From Hyphococcus sp. (GTDB lineage: Bacteria > Pseudomonadota > Alphaproteobacteria > Caulobacterales > Parvularculaceae): a DNA stretch of 64,000 nt. The DNA lies in contig JANQON010000001.1 of NCBI GenBank assembly GCA_028289605.1, forward strand, positions 62,001 to 126,000, read 5' to 3'. A model generated the notes under the pieces. It was not told the origin of the DNA and made no database searches. It saw only the letters and a list, made by a program, of their open reading frames with translations. Positions 20,068-29,282 of this stretch are shown piece by piece; the stretch's first letter is position 1; each line of letters begins with the position of its first letter. Position numbers and translations under genes: made by a program.

Positions 20068-21453
20068 ATGCTATTGCGAAGTCATATTCTGCTCGTGAGC
20101 GCCGCGGCGTTATCCGTATCGGCATGCGCCAGCATTACGTCGCGGGAAGAGGCCGCCGGCGCCGCCAGGGCGGGCCTTCCGGAAACGCCGCAGGCCTGGG
20201 CGACCGCCCAGGAAAATGTCGGCGACGTTGAGGTCGGTTGGATCGCCGCGTTCAATGACCCCGTATTGACCGATCTCGTCAATGAAGCGCAGGCCAACAA
20301 CAAGAATCTTCAAGCGGCGGCGGCGAATGTGGAGCGGTCCGGGGCGCTTGCGCGCCAGGCCGGCGCCGCCCTCAAGCCTCAGGTCAACCTCACCGCCGGC
20401 GCCGCCGAAGCCGGGAGACTTGAAGGGCCCGCCAGCAACACGAGTTTTAACGCCGGCCTTCAGCTGAACTGGGAACTGGATGTCTGGGGCCGCATTCGGT
20501 CAGGTCAGCAATCCGCAGCGGCGGGCGCCGAAGCGGCCGAAGCGGACTACATTTTCACCCAGTACTCGCTCGCCGCCGGCGTCGCCCGCGCCTATTTCCT
20601 GGCGATTGAAGCGGGCCTGCAGGAACAAGTGGCGCAGAACACCGTCGACGCCCTGCGCGAAACGGCGCGCATCGTCGACGTTCAGTATCAGAACGGCTTG
20701 GCGTCTTCCCAGGACCTGGCGCTCACGCGCTCGGACCTCGCCACCGCCGAGGACACGTTGACCGCCACCGCCGGCGCCAAACGCGACGCCGTCAGAGCGC
20801 TTGAGATTCTGCTCGGCCGCTATCCGGGCGCCGAACTTGAATTGCGCACAGACCTGCCCGACGCGCCGACGACGCCGCCGGCGGGCGTGCCGTCGGAGAT
20901 CCTTGAGCGGCGTCCCGACATCATCGCCGCCGAACGAAACGTCGCCGCCGCATTCAACGCCCTCGACTCGGCGAAAGCCGCAAAACTCCCCGCCATCAGC
21001 CTCACCAGCAGCATCGGCGGATCTTCCGGGTCGCTGACGAACCTTTTGGACCCGGCGAATGTGGCGTGGACCGTCGCCGGCAATCTCGTCGCGCCGCTGT
21101 TTGACGGCGGCGCCCGTCAGGCGCAGGTCGACATTTCAACGGCGGAGCAGAAACAAGCGGTCGCAGCCTATGGACAGGCGGCGCTGGACGCCTTCGGGGA
21201 GGTTGAAACGTCGCTTGACCAGGGCGTCGTCCTGGAATCGCGGAAGGCGTCGCTGACGGAGGCGGCCAGAGAAGCGAACGAGGCCTATCGCGTCGCCCGG
21301 CTTCGCTATGACGAAGGCGAGACAGACCTCATTGACGTTTTGTCGATCCAGCAACGGGTGTTTTCCGCGGACAGCAATCTCGTCTCGATTGAACGCCAGC
21401 TGCTCGAACAACGGGTCAATCTGAATCTGGCCCTGGGAGGAAGTTGGCGCTAG
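20068..21453 (+). CDS. Outer-membrane efflux lipoprotein (NodT/TolC family)
   Basis: A 461-residue outer-membrane factor. Lipobox LSVSACAS gives acylated Cys20; two OEP repeats follow, with WELDVWGRIRSGQQ near residue 135 and PSEILERRPDIIAAERNV near residue 275, both standard for the NodT family, and a C-terminal repeat ending NLALGGSWR. Last gene of the RND triplet, 12 bases after the pump. It forms the trimeric channel through the outer membrane. Confidence 0.95.
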   Translation: MLLRSHILLVSAAALSVSACASITSREEAAGAARAGLPETPQAWATAQENVGDVEVGWIAAFNDPVLTDLVNEAQANNKNLQAAAANVERSGALARQAGAALKPQVNLTAGAAEAGRLEGPASNTSFNAGLQLNWELDVWGRIRSGQQSAAAGAEAAEADYIFTQYSLAAGVARAYFLAIEAGLQEQVAQNTVDALRETARIVDVQYQNGLASSQDLALTRSDLATAEDTLTATAGAKRDAVRALEILLGRYPGAELELRTDLPDAPTTPPAGVPSEILERRPDIIAAERNVAAAFNALDSAKAAKLPAISLTSSIGGSSGSLTNLLDPANVAWTVAGNLVAPLFDGGARQAQVDISTAEQKQAVAAYGQAALDAFGEVETSLDQGVVLESRKASLTEAAREANEAYRVARLRYDEGETDLIDVLSIQQRVFSADSNLVSIERQLLEQRVNLNLALGGSWR

Positions 21454-21489
21454 GGCGCCGACATCGGGGAATCCGGCGCGCGGGTGCGT

Positions 21490-22821
21490 TTAAGCGGCGG
21501 CCGCGCGCGCATCATGCGCCGGCAATTTGATATTGAACCGGTTGCCGTCCGACAGCGCCAAATGGGAAAACTCACCGCCGATAATATCAATCGCCCGGGC
21601 GACAGTGCGCAGCGTCATCGGCATTTCATCGCCGGTGTGGCCAAGATAGGTTTCAATTTTGGTAAGCGGCTGAATAAGATCATCGAACTGACTTGGCGAC
21701 AGAATGTGCGCATCGTCACGCAGTTGCAGGTCCCAGGCGCCTTCCGCCGGCTCCAAGCTGATGGTGAGCCGGCTAACGTCGTTTTTCGGATCGGCGCAGT
21801 ATTCCGCGAAGCTCTTCAGCGCTGCGCGGAGTACGTCGAGATCGACGAAGACGACGGCCTCGTCGTGAATTCTGCTTGATGATTCCACGCCGGAGGGCAG
21901 TAATTCACGGAAATCTTCAATCGCGCAGCTGAGCTCGGTTGTTTCCGGCGCCGCACGCGATTCCGCCTCATCCAAGCGATGATACGCAAGCAGTCCGCTG
22001 ACGCTCTTTGTCAAGCTGGTGGTCGCGTTTTGAATGTACCGAGCGTTTTCCGCCGCATCGCCTGCTTCCGCGTTTGTGGCTGATTGCACAAGAATGTCGG
22101 AAAAACCCGCAATCTGATGCAAGGGCGTTTTGATGAAATGAACCAGCATATTCATCGCGGCGAGCTTGCGCGCGTTATCCAACTTGGCGTCCTCCAGCAA
22201 AACCTGGAGTTTCGAATTTTGCTGTTCGATCGTGGCGGTCTTCATGAAATCGTCGCGGCGATAGCGCTGCAACAGATAGCAACCAAATCCGCAAATGAAG
22301 AACATCGTCACCAAGACAAGGATTTGGGTCATCGCCTGTTCGACGTCTGCCTTGCCCTGCACCGCCCAGGCAAAGCCCGCCAAGAACAGCGCCATAACCG
22401 CAATCGGCTTTACAAATCCAACGCGCACCAGAAAACAAAGAAACACAGCGCCTTGAATGAAAGCCACGTAGTAGGTGTTGTCCAAGTCGCTTTCGTTTCT
22501 GATGATCAAACAAACCGCGAGACCCCACGTCAAAACAATGAGGACGGTGACAATCTCATGGTGCTGTTTGCGGTCTATGACGTGCATCATGATCAGCGCC
22601 ACGAGCCCAGCGGCCGTAGCGGTCGTGCGTATGATGACGGCGAATCTGGCGTCTTCGAGCAGCGCAAGGTCGACAAAGGCGTACAGCCCGAACAAAGACG
22701 CGAACAAAAAAAGCGCGATCGTGTTTACACGACAGTTCGACGCGAAACTGGCCGCCTGAAACGCCTTTTCCGTATCCTTATCCCGGAAAGCCGTCGTAAT
22801 CGGATCGAGAAGCTTGCTCAT
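21490..22821 (-). CDS. Membrane histidine-kinase-like protein with degenerate ATPase domain
   Basis: A 443-residue protein with about six transmembrane helices (residues 30-185), a coiled-coil linker (195-225), a dimerisation/phosphotransfer-like helix with His228 in LVHFIKTPLHQ, and a C-terminal region where the HATPase should be. That region lacks the N-box asparagine motif, the DxGxG motif (here DDAHILSP) and the GTGLGL motif, so ATP binding is doubtful. Six helices directly before the H-box recall receptor-type kinases of quorum systems such as CqsS. It is divergent from the oxygenase/acyltransferase operon and shares its 238-base promoter region, so a receptor or modulator role for that operon is plausible but unproven. 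Confidence 0.75.
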   Translation of the reverse strand: MSKLLDPITTAFRDKDTEKAFQAASFASNCRVNTIALFLFASLFGLYAFVDLALLEDARFAVIIRTTATAAGLVALIMMHVIDRKQHHEIVTVLIVLTWGLAVCLIIRNESDLDNTYYVAFIQGAVFLCFLVRVGFVKPIAVMALFLAGFAWAVQGKADVEQAMTQILVLVTMFFICGFGCYLLQRYRRDDFMKTATIEQQNSKLQVLLEDAKLDNARKLAAMNMLVHFIKTPLHQIAGFSDILVQSATNAEAGDAAENARYIQNATTSLTKSVSGLLAYHRLDEAESRAAPETTELSCAIEDFRELLPSGVESSSRIHDEAVVFVDLDVLRAALKSFAEYCADPKNDVSRLTISLEPAEGAWDLQLRDDAHILSPSQFDDLIQPLTKIETYLGHTGDEMPMTLRTVARAIDIIGGEFSHLALSDGNRFNIKLPAHDARAAAA

Positions 22822-22957
22822 CTACGCCCAGTTTGAATTGGACCTTCCACAAGGCGTATGACACATATCGATTAGATTGGAGTTAACTCGAATTCGTCAT
22901 TACGGCGCCGAAAACGCTCCATATTGCCATCGAAACCCGCGATTTAGCTGCAATCTG

Positions 22958-22965
22958 TTAACCAT
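22958..22965 (+). promoter_or_regulatory. CtrA half-site-like motif
   Basis: TTAACCAT, the single-site variant of the CtrA motif described in Caulobacter, 38 bases upstream of a full box. Eight-base match, so chance is possible. Confidence 0.35.
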
Positions 22966-23002
22966 TTTTCGCCTGAGGATAATGTCAATTTTCCTTTGCA
23001 TT

Positions 23003-23017
23003 TTAACTGTTTGTTAA
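23003..23017 (+). promoter_or_regulatory. Predicted CtrA box upstream of the oxygenase/acyltransferase operon
   Basis: Perfect TTAA-N7-TTAA (spacer CTGTTTG) in an AT-rich stretch, ending 42 bases before the ATG at 23060. The motif is the established CtrA binding consensus. It predicts cell-cycle control of the operon and perhaps of the divergent kinase gene. Confidence 0.65.
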
Positions 23018-23059
23018 ATATCCTTACGACGAGGGGAGGAAACAAGAATACGCGCAAGA

Positions 23060-23824
23060 ATGCATGCTTGGCGGGGCGACAAAATGTACATGTCTAAGTT
23101 AGATGCGGCCTTTCAGCCAGTTTTCGAGGCGTTCATAGCGTCGCCGCCGATTACTGCGATGATGACCGGCGCGCTCAAAAAGAACGAATACCGGGCGATG
23201 CTGCGACAGGTTTTCCATCACACTCGGGAAAATCCTCAATTGCAGGCGATGGCCACCGCTTTTTTCAGAGGTCGTCAGCGCGATGCGGTATTGGCGTTTT
23301 TGAAACACGCCGGCAGCGAAGTCGGGCACGATCAACTGGCCTTAAATGACTTCGTCACTCTTGGCGGCGACGCGTCGACGGTGCCTTATGAAAACCCGCT
23401 GCCGGCGACCAGCGCGCTGCTGGCGTTCGGATTTCATCAGATTCAGAACCACAATCCGGTTGGTTATCTCGGCTATCTGTATTTCCTGGAATTCACGCCG
23501 ACCCGCGCCGGCGAAGATATGATGTCAAGACTTGCGGCGAGCGGCGTTCCTGAAAGCGCGATGACGTTCCTGCGCGATCACACAGAAATCGACCAGGGCC
23601 ACAATCGCTTAATGCACAAATACGCAGAGCAACTCATTGTTGGCGAGCCGGACTTGGACGCCGTGACATACGCAATGAAAGTTACGGCCAACCTATATGA
23701 AAGAATGCTCTCAGAATCGATCGCCGCGGCTGACGTTCACCCTGACATGGGATGGAATTGGGAAGAGCTCGCCGCCGACGGGTTAACGCCTACAGATCTT
23801 CAGAAGAAGGCGGCGGTCGCATAG
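23060..23824 (+). CDS. Heme-oxygenase-like (TENA/PqqC fold) iron oxygenase
   Basis: A 254-residue all-helical protein of the iron-containing redox enzyme group (HDO). Candidate metal ligands are Glu87 and His90 (SEVGHDQ), Glu144 (FLEFTP), and His174/Asp178/His181 in DHTEIDQGH. Relatives with this fold include UndA, BesC and SznF, which use Fe(II)/O2 or Fe2/O2 to oxidise fatty acids or amino acids, and the cofactorless PqqC. Start uncertain: ATGs at 23060, 23084 and 23090; a purine-rich GAGGGGAGGA lies at 23031-23040, too far for the first. The stop overlaps the next gene's GTG by one base, so the two products are co-made. Substrate unknown. Confidence 0.75.
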   Translation: MHAWRGDKMYMSKLDAAFQPVFEAFIASPPITAMMTGALKKNEYRAMLRQVFHHTRENPQLQAMATAFFRGRQRDAVLAFLKHAGSEVGHDQLALNDFVTLGGDASTVPYENPLPATSALLAFGFHQIQNHNPVGYLGYLYFLEFTPTRAGEDMMSRLAASGVPESAMTFLRDHTEIDQGHNRLMHKYAEQLIVGEPDLDAVTYAMKVTANLYERMLSESIAAADVHPDMGWNWEELAADGLTPTDLQKKAAVA

Positions 23825-24474
23825 TGTACGCATATCGCGACTTCACGAGCGCAAATTGTCCGCCGGAACTGTATGCGTTTCGATACAAGGTGTATGTGGA
23901 GGAAATGAATCGACCGCAAGCCGACGCCGATCACGAACGCAAGATTATCAAAGACAAACTTGACGATACCGCCCACCACGCAGCAGTCTTTTTTCAGAAC
24001 GAAATTGTTGCGTGCATGCGGGTGAACTTTCTCCGCGAGGGTTCCGCCGGAAAATATAATGAACTCTACGGATTAAAACGTCTCTCTCCCGCGGAAGCGG
24101 CGAATGCCAGTATCTGCACGCGGCTAATGGTCGACAAGGCCCACCGTAATCGACACGTCACCGTTCGAATGCTTCAATTTATATACGTATACGGTTTAAA
24201 AAACGGCATCAGGTCGTGCTTCATGGACTGCAACAAGCCGCTGCAGCGATTTTTTGAGAAGTTTGGCTACCGTTACGTGACGGACGCGATGCACCCGGAC
24301 TACGGCCGAGTGTCGGTGATGCGACTCGATTTGCTAGATATCGATTACCTTAGATCTCTGCGCAGCCCGTTTGCTGAAGCATACGACATCGCGCAGCGTT
24401 ATCTTCCGCACCTCAAAATGGCTGACGTGGCGAATGATTTTTGCCGCAGCGCGCCAACGGCATTGCACAGTTAA
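23824..24474 (+). CDS. LuxI/FeeM-like GNAT-fold acyltransferase
   Basis: A 216-residue protein with the N-terminal LYAFRYKVYVEEM pattern shared by autoinducer synthases, FeeM-type N-acyl amino acid synthases and exosortase-associated acyltransferases, then an acidic/His segment (DKLDDTAHHAAVF), the MRVNF strand and the ICTRLMVDKAHRN to FFEKFGYRYV half of a GNAT fold. Start is GTG at 23824, overlapping the oxygenase stop (TAGTG); no ATG is near that junction. Such enzymes usually move a fatty acyl chain from ACP to an amine, giving acyl-homoserine lactones or N-acyl amino acids. With the oxygenase it may make a modified acyl amide. Substrates unknown. Confidence 0.68.
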   Translation: MYAYRDFTSANCPPELYAFRYKVYVEEMNRPQADADHERKIIKDKLDDTAHHAAVFFQNEIVACMRVNFLREGSAGKYNELYGLKRLSPAEAANASICTRLMVDKAHRNRHVTVRMLQFIYVYGLKNGIRSCFMDCNKPLQRFFEKFGYRYVTDAMHPDYGRVSVMRLDLLDIDYLRSLRSPFAEAYDIAQRYLPHLKMADVANDFCRSAPTALHS

Positions 24475-24503
24475 CCCAATTTGCGGGTGGGGCAAGCCGC
24501 CCT

Positions 24504-25289
24504 CTAGGCAGCCTGTCGACGTCCCTCCTGACCGCTCGGATCATTCTCCTCGAGCGCGCCTCCGCCAGGGTTACAGGCTTTAGACACGTTGATTCTTAAA
24601 CGCAGCCTTGCTTCGTCGAGCGGCAGTCCCAGATACTCGCGCCAGTCCACTTCCGGCAGCCAAACCGCCTCCCGCGCAAGCTGACGGGCCTGTTTTGTCA
24701 TCGACAGCATGGGTTTGCCGGGGTAGCGAAGCTGTTCCCTCATCGCGAGAGCGTTCGACATCATCCGGACGCCGCGAAGCTCAAGCTGCTCAGCGGTGAA
24801 CGCCAGCACGCACGCCTCTCCGATCGCGTCTCGGCCATATCCTGTGAGGACGTGAATGAGATCGTGAATGGCGAACCCGCCTGCGATAAAGTTGCGTCGC
24901 GACGGATCGACATTGAGTGTTGACGCAGCTGAGTCTACCTCAGCAATCATCAAAAGCTCCATGTCCAGGTCTTCGCTCGACAAAAACTCAAGATAGCTGG
25001 CGGCGAGACTGCCGGGCGCAAAAGAACGCAAATATGATTTGTCAGACAAAATGTCAGCAAAGTTGACGCCTTCGCGATCCAGCCTGGCGCCGACGGCGGT
25101 TTTCAAATAGCGCTGATAGTTGCGTTCCGTTTGCGATCCGTCGATCGCGTCAAAAACGGTAAAAACGTGCTTGGTCTCTTGCAGGTTCATCAGCAGTCGC
25201 ACGCCGGCAACCGCCGCCGTCAGCGGTTTTGCTCGCTTTGCGAACCCTTTGTACTCTCTGTTGCTCATCGTCGGCGCGCGCATGTTCAT
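24504..25289 (-). CDS. Coq4-family protein
   Basis: A 261-residue protein carrying the Coq4 metal-binding signature HDxxHx11E: His142, Asp143, His146 and Glu158 in IHDLIHVLTGYGRDAIGEAC. Coq4 works in ubiquinone synthesis in eukaryotes and in C1 decarboxylation of the ring (recent literature); bacterial members often serve other lipid pathways. N-terminal MNMRAPTM leaves the exact start open (25289 or 25283). It converges on the oxygenase/acyltransferase pair, with 29 bases between stops, and a ubiH-like gene is 4 kb further on. Whether it acts in ubiquinone or in the adjacent acyl-amine pathway is not decided by the sequence. Confidence 0.75.
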   Translation of the reverse strand: MNMRAPTMSNREYKGFAKRAKPLTAAVAGVRLLMNLQETKHVFTVFDAIDGSQTERNYQRYLKTAVGARLDREGVNFADILSDKSYLRSFAPGSLAASYLEFLSSEDLDMELLMIAEVDSAASTLNVDPSRRNFIAGGFAIHDLIHVLTGYGRDAIGEACVLAFTAEQLELRGVRMMSNALAMREQLRYPGKPMLSMTKQARQLAREAVWLPEVDWREYLGLPLDEARLRLRINVSKACNPGGGALEENDPSGQEGRRQAA

Positions 25290-25399
25290 TGCCCAGAAGC
25301 CTGCCTCTGACCTTATGGGCGCACCCTAGGAGAAGAGGCTTTTCGCCGAATTAACCAGATATCTCCATTTTTACCGTTCTGACTGCTGGTGTCTTAACT

Positions 25400-27820
25400 C
25401 TACGCCGCGTCCTCGCCGACGAGGATGTCACGTTTTCCGGCGTGATTGGCGGGCGAAATCACGCCCTCTTCTTCCATGCGCTCAATCAACGTCGCTGCAC
25501 GATTGTAGCCGATTTGCAGCCGCCGCTGGACATATGACGTTGACGCCTTCCGGTCGCGCAGGACCACAGCGACAGCGCGGTCGTACAGAGCGTCCCCGGA
25601 CGACGTGTTTCCGCCGATATCAAAACCGCCGTCGGCGCCGCCGTCCTCGTCGCGCATTTCGGTAACGTCCTGCACATAGTCAGGCGCGCCCTGCTTCTTC
25701 AGAAACTTGACGATTTTCTCTACCTCGTCATCCGAGACGAAGGCGCCGTGGACGCGTCGCAATCGCCCGCCGCCGGCCATATGCAGCATATCGCCCTGCC
25801 CCAACAGCTGTTCTGCGCCCTGCTCTCCCAGGATTGTCCGTGAGTCAATTTTTGACGTGACCTGGAACGAGATGCGGGTCGGGAAGTTCGCCTTGATGGT
25901 GCCGGTGATGACGTCGACGGAAGGGCGCTGCGTCGCCATGATCAGGTGAATCCCGGCGGCGCGGGCCATCTGAGCGAGCCTTTGCACCATGCCCTCGATA
26001 TCCTTGCCGGCGACCATCATCAGGTCCGCCACCTCGTCAATCACAACGACGATGAACGGCATCGCCTCATATTCAAGCTCCTCGGTTTCATAAACCGGTT
26101 CGCCGGTATCCTCGTCATATCCGGTATGCACGGTGCGCGTGAGAACCTCGCCGTTCTCTTCAGCTTCGACAACGCGGGCGTTAAAGCCTTCGATATTGCG
26201 GACGCCGACCTTTGACATTCTGCGATATCGTTCCTCCATTTCCCGCACAGTCCATTTCAGCGCCACCACCGCTTTGCGCGGGTCGGTTACGACCGGCGCA
26301 AGCAGATGCGGTATTCCTTCGTATACTGATAGCTCCAGCATCTTGGGATCAATGAGGATCAGCTTGCACTCATCCGGCGCGAGCCGGTACAAAAGCGAAA
26401 GGATCATCGTGTTGATGCCGACTGACTTACCTGATCCCGTTGTGCCGGCGATCAACAGGTGCGGCATGCGCGCCAGGTCCGCGAAAACCGCCTCGCCGCC
26501 GATCGATTTTCCAAGCGTGAGAGTAAGGTCGCCTCCCGAATTCTCAAACTCTTCGGCCGCAAGAAGCTCGCGCAGGAAAACCATCTCCCGGTCCTGGTTC
26601 GGCAGCTCAATGCCGATCACGTTCCGGCCCGGCACCACCGCAACGCGACACGCGACGGCGCTCATGGACCGGGCGATGTCGTCGGCGAGGCCAATGACTC
26701 TTGATGATTTCACCCCGGCCGCCGGCTCAAGCTCATACAAGGTGACAACCGGGCCCGGGCGAACATTGATAATCTCGCCGCGCACGCCGAAGTCGGAAAG
26801 AACGTTCTCCAGCATGCGGGCGTTCTGCTCCAGCGCCTCGTCGGAGATCACGGCTCGCCGCGCCGGGTTCGGTTTCGCAAGCAGGTTCAGCGGGGGCAAT
26901 TCATAGTCCCCGGCTGAAAAGACTGGGAGCTCCGGCTGCTGTTCGCGGCGCTCGCGCCGGCTTGCCTTCGGCTTATTCTTTTTACGGATGATCTGCCGTT
27001 TCCTCACCGGAGCGACAAGCGGCGGCTCACCCTCGCGGTCTTCTAAGACGTCTTCGTCATCAACATCGTAGACGTCGTCTTCCGGGTGAACAGCGTCATT
27101 CCGGGCGAGTTTGGCCTGCAGCCAGTCCCACGCGTCAACACCCATGTTATGCGCCGCGACAGCGATGTCCTGAACCGTCCACCAGGCGTCGACTGCCCGC
27201 TCCCGGGTCAATCCGCAAAGGATGACATAAGCCGGCAGCGCTGCGAGCGTGAACAAGAAGGCGGCAATAGCGTTCGCTGCAGGACGCCCGGCGCCGGAGA
27301 AAATTCCGCTGAGGACGTTCATGGCGCCGTCGCCCACGACGCCCCCCGCCCCGACCATATACGGCCAAACCGCCGGCGCCGGCGCTCCCGCCGCGGCGCC
27401 GGCGGCGCCAACGATCGCAACAGGAAGCAATATCGCCCGGATCCAGAACGCGCGCGGGGTTTCCTCGGGGGCGCCGTTCAGGAGCGCTAATGAGCCCCAG
27501 ATCGCTAGTGGCGCAATCAGAAGAATACTGGCCACCCCAAAAGACTGCAGCAACATGTCAGCGACGACCGCGCCCGCCATGCCGCCGGCGTTTTGCACTG
27601 GCGCGGATGTGGCGTTATTCAGGCTTGGGTCGCTGATCGAAAAGGTTAACAGCGCCGCTGCGCTCCACACTGCGAGAACGGCCATCGCCAACCCGCCGGC
27701 GCGCATCATCACATTACGGATGAAATGGCGCATGGACGCGATCATTTCACTGAATTGGCTGTCGGCGCGCGCAGCGCGGCGGGCCCTGGATCCTTGAAGG
27801 CGGCGAGAAGATCGAGACAT
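25400..27820 (-). CDS. ftsK: DNA translocase FtsK
   Basis: An 806-residue divisome ATPase that pumps the terminus DNA and activates XerCD at dif. N-terminal four-TM anchor (residues 40-200), a short charged linker with ERRE-type repeats, then the alpha/beta motor with Walker A GTTGSGKS and Walker [11 protein letters not shown], and a winged-helix gamma domain near the C-terminus ([26 protein letters not shown]) that reads KOPS. The linker is short, as usual in Alphaproteobacteria. Start ATG at 27820. Downstream Coq4-like gene is 110 bases away in the same direction and is probably separately expressed. Confidence 0.97.
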   Translation of the reverse strand: MSRSSRRLQGSRARRAARADSQFSEMIASMRHFIRNVMMRAGGLAMAVLAVWSAAALLTFSISDPSLNNATSAPVQNAGGMAGAVVADMLLQSFGVASILLIAPLAIWGSLALLNGAPEETPRAFWIRAILLPVAIVGAAGAAAGAPAPAVWPYMVGAGGVVGDGAMNVLSGIFSGAGRPAANAIAAFLFTLAALPAYVILCGLTRERAVDAWWTVQDIAVAAHNMGVDAWDWLQAKLARNDAVHPEDDVYDVDDEDVLEDREGEPPLVAPVRKRQIIRKKNKPKASRRERREQQPELPVFSAGDYELPPLNLLAKPNPARRAVISDEALEQNARMLENVLSDFGVRGEIINVRPGPVVTLYELEPAAGVKSSRVIGLADDIARSMSAVACRVAVVPGRNVIGIELPNQDREMVFLRELLAAEEFENSGGDLTLTLGKSIGGEAVFADLARMPHLLIAGTTGSGKSVGINTMILSLLYRLAPDECKLILIDPKMLELSVYEGIPHLLAPVVTDPRKAVVALKWTVREMEERYRRMSKVGVRNIEGFNARVVEAEENGEVLTRTVHTGYDEDTGEPVYETEELEYEAMPFIVVVIDEVADLMMVAGKDIEGMVQRLAQMARAAGIHLIMATQRPSVDVITGTIKANFPTRISFQVTSKIDSRTILGEQGAEQLLGQGDMLHMAGGGRLRRVHGAFVSDDEVEKIVKFLKKQGAPDYVQDVTEMRDEDGGADGGFDIGGNTSSGDALYDRAVAVVLRDRKASTSYVQRRLQIGYNRAATLIERMEEEGVISPANHAGKRDILVGEDAA

Positions 27821-27896
27821 GGCGAAACGAAAATGGTGACTGCGTTAACCGAGCAACCACTCTCGCATGCCTGCGGCGAAAAAGGGTTAACGCCGA

Positions 27897-29192
27897 TTAA
27901 CCTTGCGCCGTCGGCGGCGCCGGCGCCGCGCCTCGGTTTTGCGGCGGGGAGTCCTTGGCGGGATCCGGGGCGGGACGCTGACGGACGCCAAACGGCGAAT
28001 ATTTCAGGGCCGTCCAGACCATCAAACTGATGGCGAAAGCGAAGACGGCGATCGCCGCCGCGCCGAGAGACTGGCCCGTCAACGCAATATCCGGGTTCAC
28101 CCAGGCGGCGATGAGCGCGCCCCACATTCCGCATAAAAGATGCGTTGGCACGACAAACCCTGCGTCGTCGATGCGAAATCTCGCGAGGAAGGGCGGCGTT
28201 ACCGAAACGATGACGCCGCCGACGGCGCCGATCATCGCCGCCTGCCACAATCCCGGGCTGACCGGATCGCCGGATAGCGAAACAGGACCTGCGACCACCG
28301 CGCACATGGTGGTCACCAAACCCGGCCGATCATAAACAAACTGCGTGATCGCCAGCGCCGCCAAAACCGCCGCTGCGGTGGCGATGGCGATATTTGCAAG
28401 GCCTTGCCCAAGCCGCACAGCGTCCTCGACGTCTGCATATTCCCCGGCGAGCCCCGCGACTACGCCTTGGAGCGCAATCCAGGCCAGTCCCGCCGCAAAT
28501 ACGCTGAGCGGCATCATTGTCGTTGCGGCGATCCACGGCGACTTGGGGTTGAAGCGTCCCGGCCGTGGGCCCACCACAAAGGCGGCGGCGAGCGCGGCGG
28601 CGCCGGCGATGATGTGCACCGTTGCGCCGCCCTCGTCCTGATAGCGCCAGATTTCTGCGAAATAGCCGCCGCCCCACACCCAGGAAATCGCGACCGGATA
28701 GATCAGACCGGAAAGGAAACCGACAAAAATCAGGAACGCCCACAGGCGCACGCGCTCAGACACCGATGCGGCGACAATCGCCGCCGCCATCGCCGCAAGG
28801 CCGGCTTCGAAAAACCAGGCCGCGCCCGCGGCGCGTCCGCGCGAGGCCGGATCATTATCGTCCAGGGTCCAGGCGCCGAACTCGCCCAGGAACCCGGCCT
28901 CCTCGACAGAATAGGCGAGCATATGCCCGGACAGCCAAAATCCGAGAATGGTGACCGCAAACGCGGCCAGCATCCGCAAACACACCGCCGGCGCATTTTG
29001 CACCCGCGCCAGTCCGATATCGCGCAGGCCGTAGGCGAGAATGAACAGAACCGCGGAAAGGCCCGCGGCGACAAGGAGCGCCGTGTTCAAGAGGTATTGC
29101 GTCGTTTCGCTCGACGCGGCGAGCTCCTGCGCGCCTGCGGGCGCTGGCGACACTGACAACAACGCAACCGTGATAACGGCGAACCGGCGCAT
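27897..29192 (-). CDS. amt: Ammonium transporter (Amt family)
   Basis: A 431-residue, 11-TM channel for ammonium with a cleavable-looking signal (MRRFAVITVALLSVSPAPAGA). The paired histidines of the pore are found in VHIIAGAAAL (twin-His 1) and THLLCGMWGAL (twin-His 2); AISWVWGGGYF fits the conserved Trp segment. Unlike most amt loci there is no glnK next to it. It may be amt or an Amt-like sensor; length is normal and no C-terminal regulatory domain is attached. Confidence 0.92.
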   Translation of the reverse strand: MRRFAVITVALLSVSPAPAGAQELAASSETTQYLLNTALLVAAGLSAVLFILAYGLRDIGLARVQNAPAVCLRMLAAFAVTILGFWLSGHMLAYSVEEAGFLGEFGAWTLDDNDPASRGRAAGAAWFFEAGLAAMAAAIVAASVSERVRLWAFLIFVGFLSGLIYPVAISWVWGGGYFAEIWRYQDEGGATVHIIAGAAALAAAFVVGPRPGRFNPKSPWIAATTMMPLSVFAAGLAWIALQGVVAGLAGEYADVEDAVRLGQGLANIAIATAAAVLAALAITQFVYDRPGLVTTMCAVVAGPVSLSGDPVSPGLWQAAMIGAVGGVIVSVTPPFLARFRIDDAGFVVPTHLLCGMWGALIAAWVNPDIALTGQSLGAAAIAVFAFAISLMVWTALKYSPFGVRQRPAPDPAKDSPPQNRGAAPAPPTAQG

Positions 29193-29282
29193 ATCGCCTC
29201 CTTGCGGGAATCCCTAATGCCGCGCTTTTCGCCGCAGCGGCAAGTCTTTCGGTGGACGAGAATACCCTAAACGGGCGAAACT

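Noticed and set aside
27887-27900. TTAA-N6-TTAA upstream of ftsK
   Set aside because: Spacer is six, not seven, and the right half is the amt stop region; not a consensus CtrA box.
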